Source: Oscillospiraceae bacterium (GTDB lineage: Bacteria; Bacillota; Clostridia; Oscillospirales; Ruminococcaceae). From it: 9,538 bases of DNA. Each line of letters begins with the position of its first letter. The first letter of the stretch is position 1. This document shows positions 1-5,889 of this stretch, in pieces. A model generated the notes under the pieces. The model worked only from the letters and a program-made list of their open reading frames with translations. It did not search any database and had not been told where the DNA came from. The translations under genes and the position numbers were made by a program. Location of the stretch: positions 1-9,538 of the forward strand of contig JAFTNX010000122.1 of the NCBI GenBank assembly GCA_017451665.1, in the 5' to 3' direction.

Positions 1-1359
1 ATTTTTTGAAAAATCAGCTTTTGTAATTTTTCCCACAGGTGAGATAAAAGCTGAAATTCCACAGTTTCCGCTTCTTAAAAGGTATTTATTACATTCAACA
101 GCACGCATAACCGAGTGTGCAAAATGGAGGTTTCTTCCACGGCTGTTACCAAACCAGCTGTCGTTTGTGGAAATGAGTATCAGTTCTCCACCCTCAACCG
201 TCTGTGAGGCCGTCACATCAGAAAGCACCGACTCGATGCACACAGCACAGGTGAGATTTCCGATTTGGGTTGTGAGAGGGTGATTTTCTTTTGCAGGGGA
301 GAGGTTTCTGAATTTGAAATATTCCTTAAAAAACGGAGCGTATTCCCCGAAAGGGATAAGAAAGGTTTTGTTGTAGGTTTGTGACAGGGTGTTGTCGGGA
401 TTTATTGCGACAAGTGAGTTGTAGTGGCAGTTTTTATCAATGGAAAAACAGCCCGTAACTATAACTGCATTGTTTTTTTGTGAAAGATTATAAAGATTTA
501 AAAAAGCCTTTTCCTTGTGAAGATATTCAGGGATTGACGTTTCAGGAAGAAGCACCAAATCGGTGTTATTGTTTATACTTGCCGACAAAAGCTGTGTGCA
601 GTTTTCTGTTGCGTCCTTTACTGTCAGGTCGTATTTTTCCTCCCCCTCAATTGAGGTCTGTATTATTACTGCGTTAATTTGTTTTCCTGACGGTTTGTAG
701 CTGTTTATTCTGACAGTTGAAAACGCAAGGGTAAAAAAAACTACAAAAAATGCACAGAAAAGTGACAGATACCTTGTTGGTGTGGGATTTTTTTCTGACA
801 GGAATACGCAGAGTAGTGACGTAACTGACAAAATAAGAAATGCCACAAAAGAACCTCCGAAAAATGCTGACGGCTGAATTAAATTCGGAAAAAACGCCAG
901 GGTGTTTTCAAGCTTTGTAAATGAAAATGCAAAAAACGGGTTATGCTCCTGAAGGTGTTCGCCTAAAACAAAAAGCAGAGAAACTGCAAAAGGTCTTGAA
1001 AAATTCCCCTTAAAGAAATACCCGAAAGTGAGCGTCATACACAGCCACAGGCTTTGCCACAGGGCAATAATAATTACCACAAAAACGGCAAGAATAGTAT
1101 TCACAGCTTTTGAAAATGGCAGAAAACCGTTGACTGTAAATAAAAATGAAAACAAAATCAGATAATAGCTTAATGAAAATGCGATAATTTTTTTAAGGTA
1201 GATTTTAAAGCTGATTTCATCTGAAAGTGAAATAAAAAGTGGCAAAAGTGAAAAAATAATCAAAAGCCCAAGCTGATTATAAAGTGATACCACACCTGAA
1301 AAAACAGCCGACATCACGGTGATTGTTATATTTGATTTTTTTATTCTTGAAATTTTCAT
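1..1359 (-). CDS. lnt: Apolipoprotein N-acyltransferase (Lnt), 3' end cut off
   Basis: Lnt transfers an acyl chain from a membrane phospholipid to the N-terminal Cys of diacylated lipoproteins. The frame is open for 453 codons from ATG at 1359 to the window edge, so roughly the last 30-60 residues are missing (E. coli Lnt is about 510). The first ~230 residues hold about six hydrophobic segments; a C-N hydrolase (nitrilase-like) domain follows. The nitrilase triad is intact: Glu273 in LLPETSIPEY, Lys331 in NKTFLIPFGEYAP and Cys374 in CAVCIESV. Glu339 of FGEYAP lies eight residues after the Lys, as in E. coli K335/E343. The late motif NDSWFGNSRGR plus downstream H, R and E also fits Lnt. The start is supported by a hydrophobic N-terminus and a distant AAGGG (about 12 nt away), so it is not certain. 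Lnt is classically a Gram-negative and actinobacterial enzyme; in this clostridial setting the substrate could include the lipoprotein encoded at 5890-7218. Confidence 0.93.
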   Translation of the reverse strand, partial: MKISRIKKSNITITVMSAVFSGVVSLYNQLGLLIIFSLLPLFISLSDEISFKIYLKKIIAFSLSYYLILFSFLFTVNGFLPFSKAVNTILAVFVVIIIALWQSLWLCMTLTFGYFFKGNFSRPFAVSLLFVLGEHLQEHNPFFAFSFTKLENTLAFFPNLIQPSAFFGGSFVAFLILSVTSLLCVFLSEKNPTPTRYLSLFCAFFVVFFTLAFSTVRINSYKPSGKQINAVIIQTSIEGEEKYDLTVKDATENCTQLLSASINNNTDLVLLPETSIPEYLHKEKAFLNLYNLSQKNNAVIVTGCFSIDKNCHYNSLVAINPDNTLSQTYNKTFLIPFGEYAPFFKEYFKFRNLSPAKENHPLTTQIGNLTCAVCIESVLSDVTASQTVEGGELILISTNDSWFGNSRGRNLHFAHSVMRAVECNKYLLRSGNCGISAFISPVGKITKADFSKN

Positions 1360-1381
1360 AGAAATATGATACCCTTATAAA
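1353..1381 (+). promoter_or_regulatory. Candidate sigma-A promoter for cca
   Basis: The lnt-cca intergenic gap is only 52 bp, so divergent promoters must overlap the gene starts. For cca the best fit is -35 TTTTCA (1353-1358, overlapping the lnt start codon), a 17-bp spacer and -10 TATAAA (1376-1381), giving a leader of about 24 nt before the GTG. A second possible -10, TATGAT (1365-1370), lacks a well-placed -35. No convincing lnt promoter was found on the other strand. This is a motif match only. Confidence 0.35.
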
Positions 1382-1411
1382 TGTGAAAAAATACAAAAAG
1401 GGGGCTTTGCT

Positions 1412-2743
1412 GTGAATTTGCCATCATATATAAAAACTGCAATTGAATATTTAAACAAAGCAGGCTTTGAGGCGTATGCTGTTGGTGGATGTGTAAGGGA
1501 CAGCCTTCTTTTGAAAAATCCCGACGACTGGGATTTATGCACAAGTGCCGAGCCTATGGAAATCTGTGATGTTTTTAAGGGCTTTCACGTTATTGAAACA
1601 GGACTCAAACACGGTACAGTTACCGTGAGAATTGAGCATAATTCCATTGAAATAACAACATTCAGGACTGACGGGGAATACGTTGACCACAGACGCCCTG
1701 AAAAGGTTTTGTTTGTGAAGAATTTAAAGGAAGATTTAAGCAGGCGTGATTTTACAATAAACGCACTTTGTTATAATGAAAATTGTGGTATTGTTGACCT
1801 TTTTGACGGCAAAAACGACCTTGAAAATAAAATAATACGCTGTGTGGGAAATGCAGAAAAGCGTTTTGAGGAGGACGCTCTGAGAATTTTAAGAGCGCTC
1901 AGGTTTTCAAGCTGTTTAGGATTTGAAATCGAGGAGGAAACTTCAAAGGCGATTTTTAATAAAATGCACCTTTTAAAAGAGATTTCCGGGGAAAGAATAA
2001 GAGTAGAGCTTTTAAAAATGCTTTGTGGTAAGGGCGTTGAAAATGTCCTTTTAAAGTACCGTGATGTTTTGGCAGTTATCATTCCCGAAATCAAAGCGAC
2101 CTTTGACTTTAAGCAGAACAACCCACATCATTGCTATGATGTTTATACCCATATCGTTAAGGCTGTTTCGCAGGTTAATGGCGACGGGAATATTAAAATG
2201 GTTATGCTTTTGCACGACATAGGAAAGCCTGAAACTGTTTCTGTTGACGAAAAGGGACTTCACCATTTTAAAAAGCACCCCACAGTTAGCTGTGAAATGG
2301 CAAGGGGAATTTTAAATCGTCTTAAATTTGATAACAAGTCAAAGGATAAAATCTTAAATCATATTTTTGAGCACGACAACAGATTTCCGGCTGTAAGAAA
2401 AAGTGTGAGAAAGTTTGTTGCGAAATACGATTATGATTTCTTTTTTGAACACCTTGAAATACGACTTGCTGATACTCTTGCACAGTCGGAATACAACCGA
2501 GATGGAAAGCTTTATGACATAGCCGAAAAAAAGAGAATTGCAAACGACCTCATAGCTGAAAACGCACAGCTCAGTATGAAAAATCTGGCGATTGACGGGA
2601 GCGTGCTTATGGGTGAGGGCTATCCTGAGGGGAAAATACTTGGAGAAATTTTAAAGGACTGCTTTGAGGCTGTTGTTGAGGAAAAAGTTTCAAACGACAA
2701 AACAGAGCTATTAAAATACGTTTTTGAAAAATACAGATTGTAG
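1412..2743 (+). CDS. cca: CCA tRNA nucleotidyltransferase (class II, with HD domain)
   Basis: The enzyme adds or repairs the 3' CCA end of tRNAs in the cytoplasm, using CTP and ATP. The 443-residue product has the class II nucleotidyltransferase head: GG at 25-26 with VRD, then the metal-binding D39-W-D41. The complete flexible-loop region follows (FRTDGEY to RRDFTINA), and then the EDxxR nucleotide-selecting motif at 154-158 (EDALR). The intact loop and EDxxR favour full CCA addition over an A-only enzyme. An HD domain follows (LLHDIGKP, H268-D269), as in many bacterial CCA enzymes. Length is normal for the family. The start is GTG at 1412, with AAAGGGGG at 1397-1404 seven bases upstream. 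The VanZ-like gene begins 9 bp after the stop, so the two are probably co-transcribed. Confidence 0.95.
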   Translation: MNLPSYIKTAIEYLNKAGFEAYAVGGCVRDSLLLKNPDDWDLCTSAEPMEICDVFKGFHVIETGLKHGTVTVRIEHNSIEITTFRTDGEYVDHRRPEKVLFVKNLKEDLSRRDFTINALCYNENCGIVDLFDGKNDLENKIIRCVGNAEKRFEEDALRILRALRFSSCLGFEIEEETSKAIFNKMHLLKEISGERIRVELLKMLCGKGVENVLLKYRDVLAVIIPEIKATFDFKQNNPHHCYDVYTHIVKAVSQVNGDGNIKMVMLLHDIGKPETVSVDEKGLHHFKKHPTVSCEMARGILNRLKFDNKSKDKILNHIFEHDNRFPAVRKSVRKFVAKYDYDFFFEHLEIRLADTLAQSEYNRDGKLYDIAEKKRIANDLIAENAQLSMKNLAIDGSVLMGEGYPEGKILGEILKDCFEAVVEEKVSNDKTELLKYVFEKYRL

Positions 2744-2752
2744 GAGAAAATA

Positions 2753-3247
2753 GTGAACAAGGAAAAAATAGTTGATTTGGTTTTTATAATTCTCACAGTT
2801 TTGTGGTGTGCTGTGATTTTTAGTTTTTCTTCACAGGATGGTAATGAAAGTGGTGGTCTGAGCGAAAAGGTCTGTTATTTTGTGGCAGAAAATTTTGTTT
2901 TTGACTTTGACGAAATGACAGACACAAAACAGCTTGAGATAATTGACGGAATGCATCTTTTTATCAGAAAAACAGCACATTTTTGTGTTTATGCCTTACT
3001 GGGATTTTTAGTAGCGTCAGTTCTGCGAAGAAAAAAGCCCCTCACAAGAGGAGCTTTAAGTCAGGGCTTTGTTACCCTTTACGCTATAAGTGATGAAATT
3101 CATCAGGGGTTTGTGTCGGGCAGAAACGGAAATGCCATTGATGTTTTAATTGACAGCTGTGGAGGATTTTGTGGAATTTTATTTTCAATTATTCTCTTTA
3201 AAATCATTTCAGCTTTATTAAAGAAACGCCTTGAAAATAATGAGTGA
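2753..3247 (+). CDS. VanZ-family membrane protein
   Basis: This is a 164-residue integral membrane protein of the VanZ-like family. About four membrane segments are visible: residues 6-25, 70-91, 101-118 and 133-155. Family signatures are FSFSSQ after the first helix, RKTAHFCVYALLG in the second and YAISDEIHQ followed by GRNG and D-V-IDS-GG. VanZ of Tn1546 gives low-level teicoplanin resistance; most chromosomal homologues have no assigned role and none should be inferred here. The start is GTG at 2753, with AGGAG (2742-2746) overlapping the cca stop codon, which supports co-transcription with cca. The last 44 bp, encoding the basic Lys/Arg-rich tail, are also the 3' end of the opposite-strand spoIID gene. 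Confidence 0.85.
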   Translation: MNKEKIVDLVFIILTVLWCAVIFSFSSQDGNESGGLSEKVCYFVAENFVFDFDEMTDTKQLEIIDGMHLFIRKTAHFCVYALLGFLVASVLRRKKPLTRGALSQGFVTLYAISDEIHQGFVSGRNGNAIDVLIDSCGGFCGILFSIILFKIISALLKKRLENNE

Positions 3248-4148
3248 GGATTTCTTCATAAGTGTTTTGTGAAACTGCCATAAGGTTTGCACCACACTGT
3301 GAAAGTCCCACAAGGTGACCACCACCATAGCAGGTTATGGTGGCTGAATTATCGGTAATTGAAATTGTGAAATTGCAGGAATTTGTGTTAAAAATCTCAG
3401 CAAATTCTGTTCCTGCAATTTCTTTTTTTGTGCTGTCGTTTGAAATTTCAAGGGACAAAACCGTGTTGTGGTTTGTTTTTTTGTTGATTTCAAAGGACAT
3501 ATTTTCATCTTCTTTTAAATCAAGATAGGCACAAAGTCGTGAGAAAAATTCCGTTTTTGTTATTTTTATTTCCTGAATACCCTGTGAGGAATTTTCATCA
3601 TAAGGGCTTTTTACCGACACAAGATAGGGGAATTCCTCTCCCCAGATGTCCTCTGAGCTTTCCGTAAAACCGTATGAAACAGGGTGAAAGGCAGTAACTA
3701 TCGGGGCGTTTTCGTAGGTTAAGACAATCCCGTCTGTTTCAAATACAGCAAGGGTAGCCTTGTCAAGCGCCGACTGATAATTTTCACCATAGAATTCTCT
3801 TGCCTCCTCGTATGTAAAATAGCTTTGTGGGTTTTCTGAAAGGCTTTTTTTGTGATAAAGGTGATAATAAACGTAGGTGCGTGCAATAATCGCCTGACAT
3901 TTTAACGCTTCAGGCTCAAAATTGCAGGGGATTTGTGCCAGAACACAGCCAATCAGATAGTCGTCAAGTGGGATTTCTGAAAGTGAAGAGTCAGTTTTAT
4001 TCATAATTTCAATTTCTGACGGCAGGGAAAAATTGGTTTTTTCTATGCTGCCGGCAGGCTCTTTTTTATCATTTTTCAAAAAAACAGCGCAGGGAATGGT
4101 GGTTAACAGTATTGAAAAAACAAGGAGTATTCTTATGTATTTTGACAT
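3204..4148 (-). CDS. spoIID: SpoIID-like peptidoglycan lytic transglycosylase homologue
   Basis: SpoIID is a membrane-anchored lytic transglycosylase which, with SpoIIP and SpoIIM, thins septal peptidoglycan so the mother cell can engulf the forespore. The 314-residue product starts with one N-terminal membrane segment (residues 4-22). The SpoIID/LytB domain follows: IPLDDYLIG, then FEPEALKCQAIIARTY, FTESSEDIWG, PYLVSVKSPYD and the C-terminal GGGHLVGLSQCGAN with ILTHYFQGV. Length is typical. Oddities: residue 72 is Gln (VLAQIP) where the family has the catalytic Glu of SEMP (E88 in B. subtilis, from memory); HPVSYGFT replaces the usual HSxSGGxT; and GHL replaces GHG. It may therefore be a divergent or inactive homologue. 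ATG 4148 was chosen because AAAGGAA lies 6 bases upstream. The gene is monocistronic as far as seen, with a sigma-E-like promoter. Confidence 0.88.
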   Translation of the reverse strand: MSKYIRILLVFSILLTTIPCAVFLKNDKKEPAGSIEKTNFSLPSEIEIMNKTDSSLSEIPLDDYLIGCVLAQIPCNFEPEALKCQAIIARTYVYYHLYHKKSLSENPQSYFTYEEAREFYGENYQSALDKATLAVFETDGIVLTYENAPIVTAFHPVSYGFTESSEDIWGEEFPYLVSVKSPYDENSSQGIQEIKITKTEFFSRLCAYLDLKEDENMSFEINKKTNHNTVLSLEISNDSTKKEIAGTEFAEIFNTNSCNFTISITDNSATITCYGGGHLVGLSQCGANLMAVSQNTYEEILTHYFQGVSLIKLK

Positions 4149-4154
4149 TTTAAG

Positions 4155-4161
4155 TTCCTTT
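4155..4161 (-). promoter_or_regulatory. Ribosome binding site deciding the spoIID start
   Basis: AAAGGAA on the minus strand lies 6 bases before ATG 4148. The frame stays open upstream to an ATG at 4223, but that start has no good Shine-Dalgarno sequence, would add 25 polar residues ahead of the membrane anchor, and lies upstream of the predicted promoter. Confidence 0.75.
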
Positions 4162-4192
4162 CGTGATGTGGTTTGTGACTTGTCCGTAGTAA

Positions 4193-4221
4193 AATATATG
4201 CTCATAATGTATAAAGTATGC
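4193..4221 (-). promoter_or_regulatory. Sigma-E-like promoter upstream of spoIID
   Basis: Reading the minus strand, GCATACT (4221-4215) matches the Bacillus sigma-E -35 consensus KMATATT at 6 of 7 positions. After a 14-bp spacer, CATATATT (4200-4193) matches the -10 consensus CATACANT with one mismatch. The predicted transcript start is near 4186, with a leader of about 38 nt ending in the AAAGGAA site. In B. subtilis spoIID is a classical sigma-E gene, so position and family agree. A sigma-A reading (TTGCAT with TATATT, 19-bp spacer) fits less well. The consensus is recalled, and no alignment was run. Confidence 0.6.
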
Positions 4222-4280
4222 AATGAAAGGTGAATTTTGCAAGTTTTGTTGTCTGAAATTTCAAAAATGTTTTCCGTTGC

Positions 4281-4309
4281 TTGACTTTAGGCTGAAAATA
4301 GTGTATAAT
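4281..4309 (+). promoter_or_regulatory. Near-consensus sigma-A promoter for citrate synthase
   Basis: TTGACT (4281-4286), a 17-bp spacer and a perfect TATAAT (4304-4309) form the strongest vegetative promoter in the window. The start of transcription is expected around 4316, giving a leader of about 36 nt. The promoter lies back to back with the spoIID promoter, about 60 bp away. Confidence 0.88.
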
Positions 4310-4335
4310 CAAATTTAATCTATATTCAAAGACAT

Positions 4336-4342
4336 AAAAGGA
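4336..4342 (+). promoter_or_regulatory. Ribosome binding site deciding the citrate synthase start
   Basis: AAAGGAG at 4336-4342 directly abuts an in-frame GTG at 4343, leaving no spacer, but lies 9 bases before ATG 4352. ATG 4352 is therefore the likely start. Confidence 0.8.
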
Positions 4343-4351
4343 GTGAATGAT

Positions 4352-5713
4352 ATGAGAAACAGTCCTGCAAAGGATAAGCTTTACAAAGAGTTTATGACAA
4401 ACAATACAATCGACAAAAAGGCTTATGAAAAGTACGACGTTAAAAGAGGACTGAGAAATGCTGACGGAACGGGTGTTATGGCAGGTCTTACAAACATCTG
4501 TAACGTTCACGGATATGTAATTAACGATGGTGAAAAACAGCCTATCGAGGGTGAACTCATTTTCAGAGGCTATAATATCAACGACATTATTGAAAACTGC
4601 TGGAACGAGGACAGATTCGGCTATGAGGAAACTGTTTATCTTCTTCTGATGGGTGAGCTTCCTACAAAGAGCGAGCTTGAATCCTTCAGAGAGATTATTG
4701 CAAGCAACAGAGCGCTTCCTGACTCATTCTTTGAAGATATGATTTTAAAAGCACCTTCAAAGGACATTATGAACAAGCTTGGAAGAAGTGTTCTTGCACT
4801 TTATTCTTATGACGAAAACCCTGAAAACAGAAGTCCTGAATACGAAATGGCAACAGCTATTTCTATTATTTCAAAGCTTCCTACAATTATGGTTGACGCA
4901 TATCAGGTTAAGAGAAGATGTTATGACAACGAAACAATGTTTATGCATCCTCTTGACAAAAATCACTCAACTGCTGAAATGATTTTGTCTACACTTCGTG
5001 CTGACAGAAAGTTTACACACGAAGAGGCTAAGCTTCTTGACCTTTTGCTTATGCTCCACGCTGAACACGGTGGAGGAAACAACTCTACTTTTGCTTGTCG
5101 TGTGCTTACTTCTTCGGGAACAGACGCTTATTCAGCATATTCAGCTGCTATCGGCGCACTCAAGGGCCCAAGACACGGTGGTGCTAACAAGAAGGTTGTT
5201 GAGATGCAGGAATGCATAAAGAGAAACGTAAAGAACTGGAACGACGAGGGTGAAGTTGCTGACTTTTTGAGAAAAATTCTCAGAAAGGAAGAAAACGACC
5301 ATTCGGGACTTATTTACGGAATGGGCCACGCTGTTTACACACTTTCTGACCCGAGAGCTGTTATTTTAAAGCATCACGCAGGAAGAATGGCTATCGGTAC
5401 TGAATACGAAAAGGAATTCAGACTTCTTGAAACTATTGAAAGACTTACACCTGAACTTTTCTATGAGGTTAAGGGAGACGCTAAGATTGTTTGTGCAAAC
5501 GTTGATATGTACTCAGGTCTTGTTTACAGAATGCTTGGCGTACCGGAAGATTTGGTTACACCTATGTTTGCTGTTTCAAGAATGGCCGGCTGGTGTGCAC
5601 ACAGATTTGAAGAGCTTGTAACAGGCAGAAAGATTATCAGACCTGCATACAAGGCTGTTGCAAAGCGTAAGCCTTATGTTCCTATGGCTGAAAGAGACAG
5701 CTTTAAAGCATAA
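4352..5713 (+). CDS. gltA: Citrate synthase (Si-type fold)
   Basis: The enzyme condenses oxaloacetate and acetyl-CoA to citrate, the entry step toward 2-oxoglutarate and glutamate. The 453-residue product carries the full active site: the oxaloacetate-binding region HAEHGGGNNST (H236, H239), catalytic His275 in KGPRHGGAN, His326 in GMGHAVYTLSDPRA and Asp385 in NVDMYSG, matching E. coli H264, H305 and D362. GWCAHRFEEL follows as expected. It is unrelated to the Re-citrate synthases of some clostridia, which are homocitrate-synthase-like. A 2-methylcitrate synthase activity cannot be excluded from sequence. The gene has its own strong promoter and a terminator, so it is a single-gene unit; no aconitase or isocitrate dehydrogenase gene is adjacent. 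Codons such as AGA, CTT and AAC dominate, which may reflect high expression. Confidence 0.96.
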   Translation: MRNSPAKDKLYKEFMTNNTIDKKAYEKYDVKRGLRNADGTGVMAGLTNICNVHGYVINDGEKQPIEGELIFRGYNINDIIENCWNEDRFGYEETVYLLLMGELPTKSELESFREIIASNRALPDSFFEDMILKAPSKDIMNKLGRSVLALYSYDENPENRSPEYEMATAISIISKLPTIMVDAYQVKRRCYDNETMFMHPLDKNHSTAEMILSTLRADRKFTHEEAKLLDLLLMLHAEHGGGNNSTFACRVLTSSGTDAYSAYSAAIGALKGPRHGGANKKVVEMQECIKRNVKNWNDEGEVADFLRKILRKEENDHSGLIYGMGHAVYTLSDPRAVILKHHAGRMAIGTEYEKEFRLLETIERLTPELFYEVKGDAKIVCANVDMYSGLVYRMLGVPEDLVTPMFAVSRMAGWCAHRFEELVTGRKIIRPAYKAVAKRKPYVPMAERDSFKA

Positions 5714-5755
5714 ATATTTTTCTGTCGGGGCGACGATTTATTAAAGATTGAAATT

Positions 5756-5788
5756 AAACTCACTATCGTAAAGGTAGTGAGTTTTTTT
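5756..5788 (+). terminator. Rho-independent terminator after citrate synthase
   Basis: A 10-bp perfect stem, AAACTCACTA (5756-5765) and TAGTGAGTTT (5775-5784), is closed further by a G-T and a C-G pair around a GTAAA loop. It runs straight into seven T residues (5782-5788). It lies 43 bp after the citrate synthase stop codon and separates this gene from the lipoprotein operon. Confidence 0.9.
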
Positions 5789-5820
5789 GTTGTTTTTTAT
5801 AAAAAAATATTAAAAAAGAC

Positions 5821-5849
5821 TTTAAAAATAAAAAGAAATATGATATACT
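5821..5849 (+). promoter_or_regulatory. Extended -10 promoter for the lipoprotein/two-component operon
   Basis: TGATATACT contains an extended -10 (TG at 5841-5842, one base, then TATACT at 5844-5849). A weak -35, TTTAAA (5821-5826), lies 17 bp upstream. Transcription should start near 5856, about 34 nt before the ATG. The upstream tract is A/T-rich and could act as an UP element. A direct repeat and a dyad overlap this promoter. Confidence 0.6.
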
Positions 5850-5867
5850 ATTAGTATCTATGATATA
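5839..5867 (+). repeat. 9-bp direct repeat with internal dyad over the promoter
   Basis: TATGATATA occurs at 5839-5847 and again at 5859-5867, exactly 20 bp apart start to start, about two helical turns. Between and partly within the copies lies the dyad ATACTA-T-TAGTAT (5845-5857), which covers the -10 and the predicted transcription start. OmpR/PhoB-type regulators typically bind direct repeats, so this could be an operator for the regulator encoded in the same operon. That is inference, and the AT-rich composition raises the chance of coincidence. Confidence 0.4.
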
Positions 5868-5872
5868 TTTTC

Positions 5873-5880
5873 AGAAGGGA
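5873..5880 (+). promoter_or_regulatory. Ribosome binding site deciding the lipoprotein start
   Basis: AGAAGGGA lies 9 bases before ATG 5890, which begins a textbook lipoprotein signal peptide. An in-frame ATG at 5860 lies upstream of this site, only a few bases after the predicted transcription start, and would place ten extra residues before the signal peptide. Confidence 0.75.
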
Positions 5881-5889
5881 TGGTTACAG

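Noticed and set aside
480..677. Short plus-strand open frame opposite the left-edge gene
   Set aside because: It lies entirely inside lnt on the other strand, across the segment encoding the catalytic Glu region; no ribosome binding site or protein-like pattern.
3322..3343. 8-bp hairpin CCACCATA/TATGGTGG considered as the terminator for cca-vanZ or spoIID
   Set aside because: No T-run on either strand, and the stem is explained by codons for the conserved C-Y-G-G-G-H motif of SpoIID.
4149..4223. Longer SpoIID start (25 extra N-terminal residues)
   Set aside because: No ribosome binding site; the extension contains the predicted sigma-E promoter; the membrane anchor follows ATG 4148, which has a good AAAGGAA.
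4254..4263. Perfect palindrome TGAAATTTCA upstream of the citrate synthase -35, considered as an operator
   Set aside because: Ten AT-rich bases with no second copy near and no match to a regulator site I can name; too likely by chance.
4343..4351. GTG start for citrate synthase, 9 bases upstream
   Set aside because: The AGGAG sequence abuts it with no spacer, while ATG 4352 has a workable 9-base gap.
4202..4510. Minus-strand 102-codon open frame opposite the start of the citrate synthase gene
   Set aside because: It covers the divergent promoter region and the 5' part of a certain gene; composition is not protein-like and there is no ribosome binding site.
5860..5889. Upstream ATG for the lipoprotein
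   Set aside because: It lies ahead of the ribosome binding site and within a few bases of the predicted transcription start; it would also put ten residues before a standard lipoprotein signal peptide.
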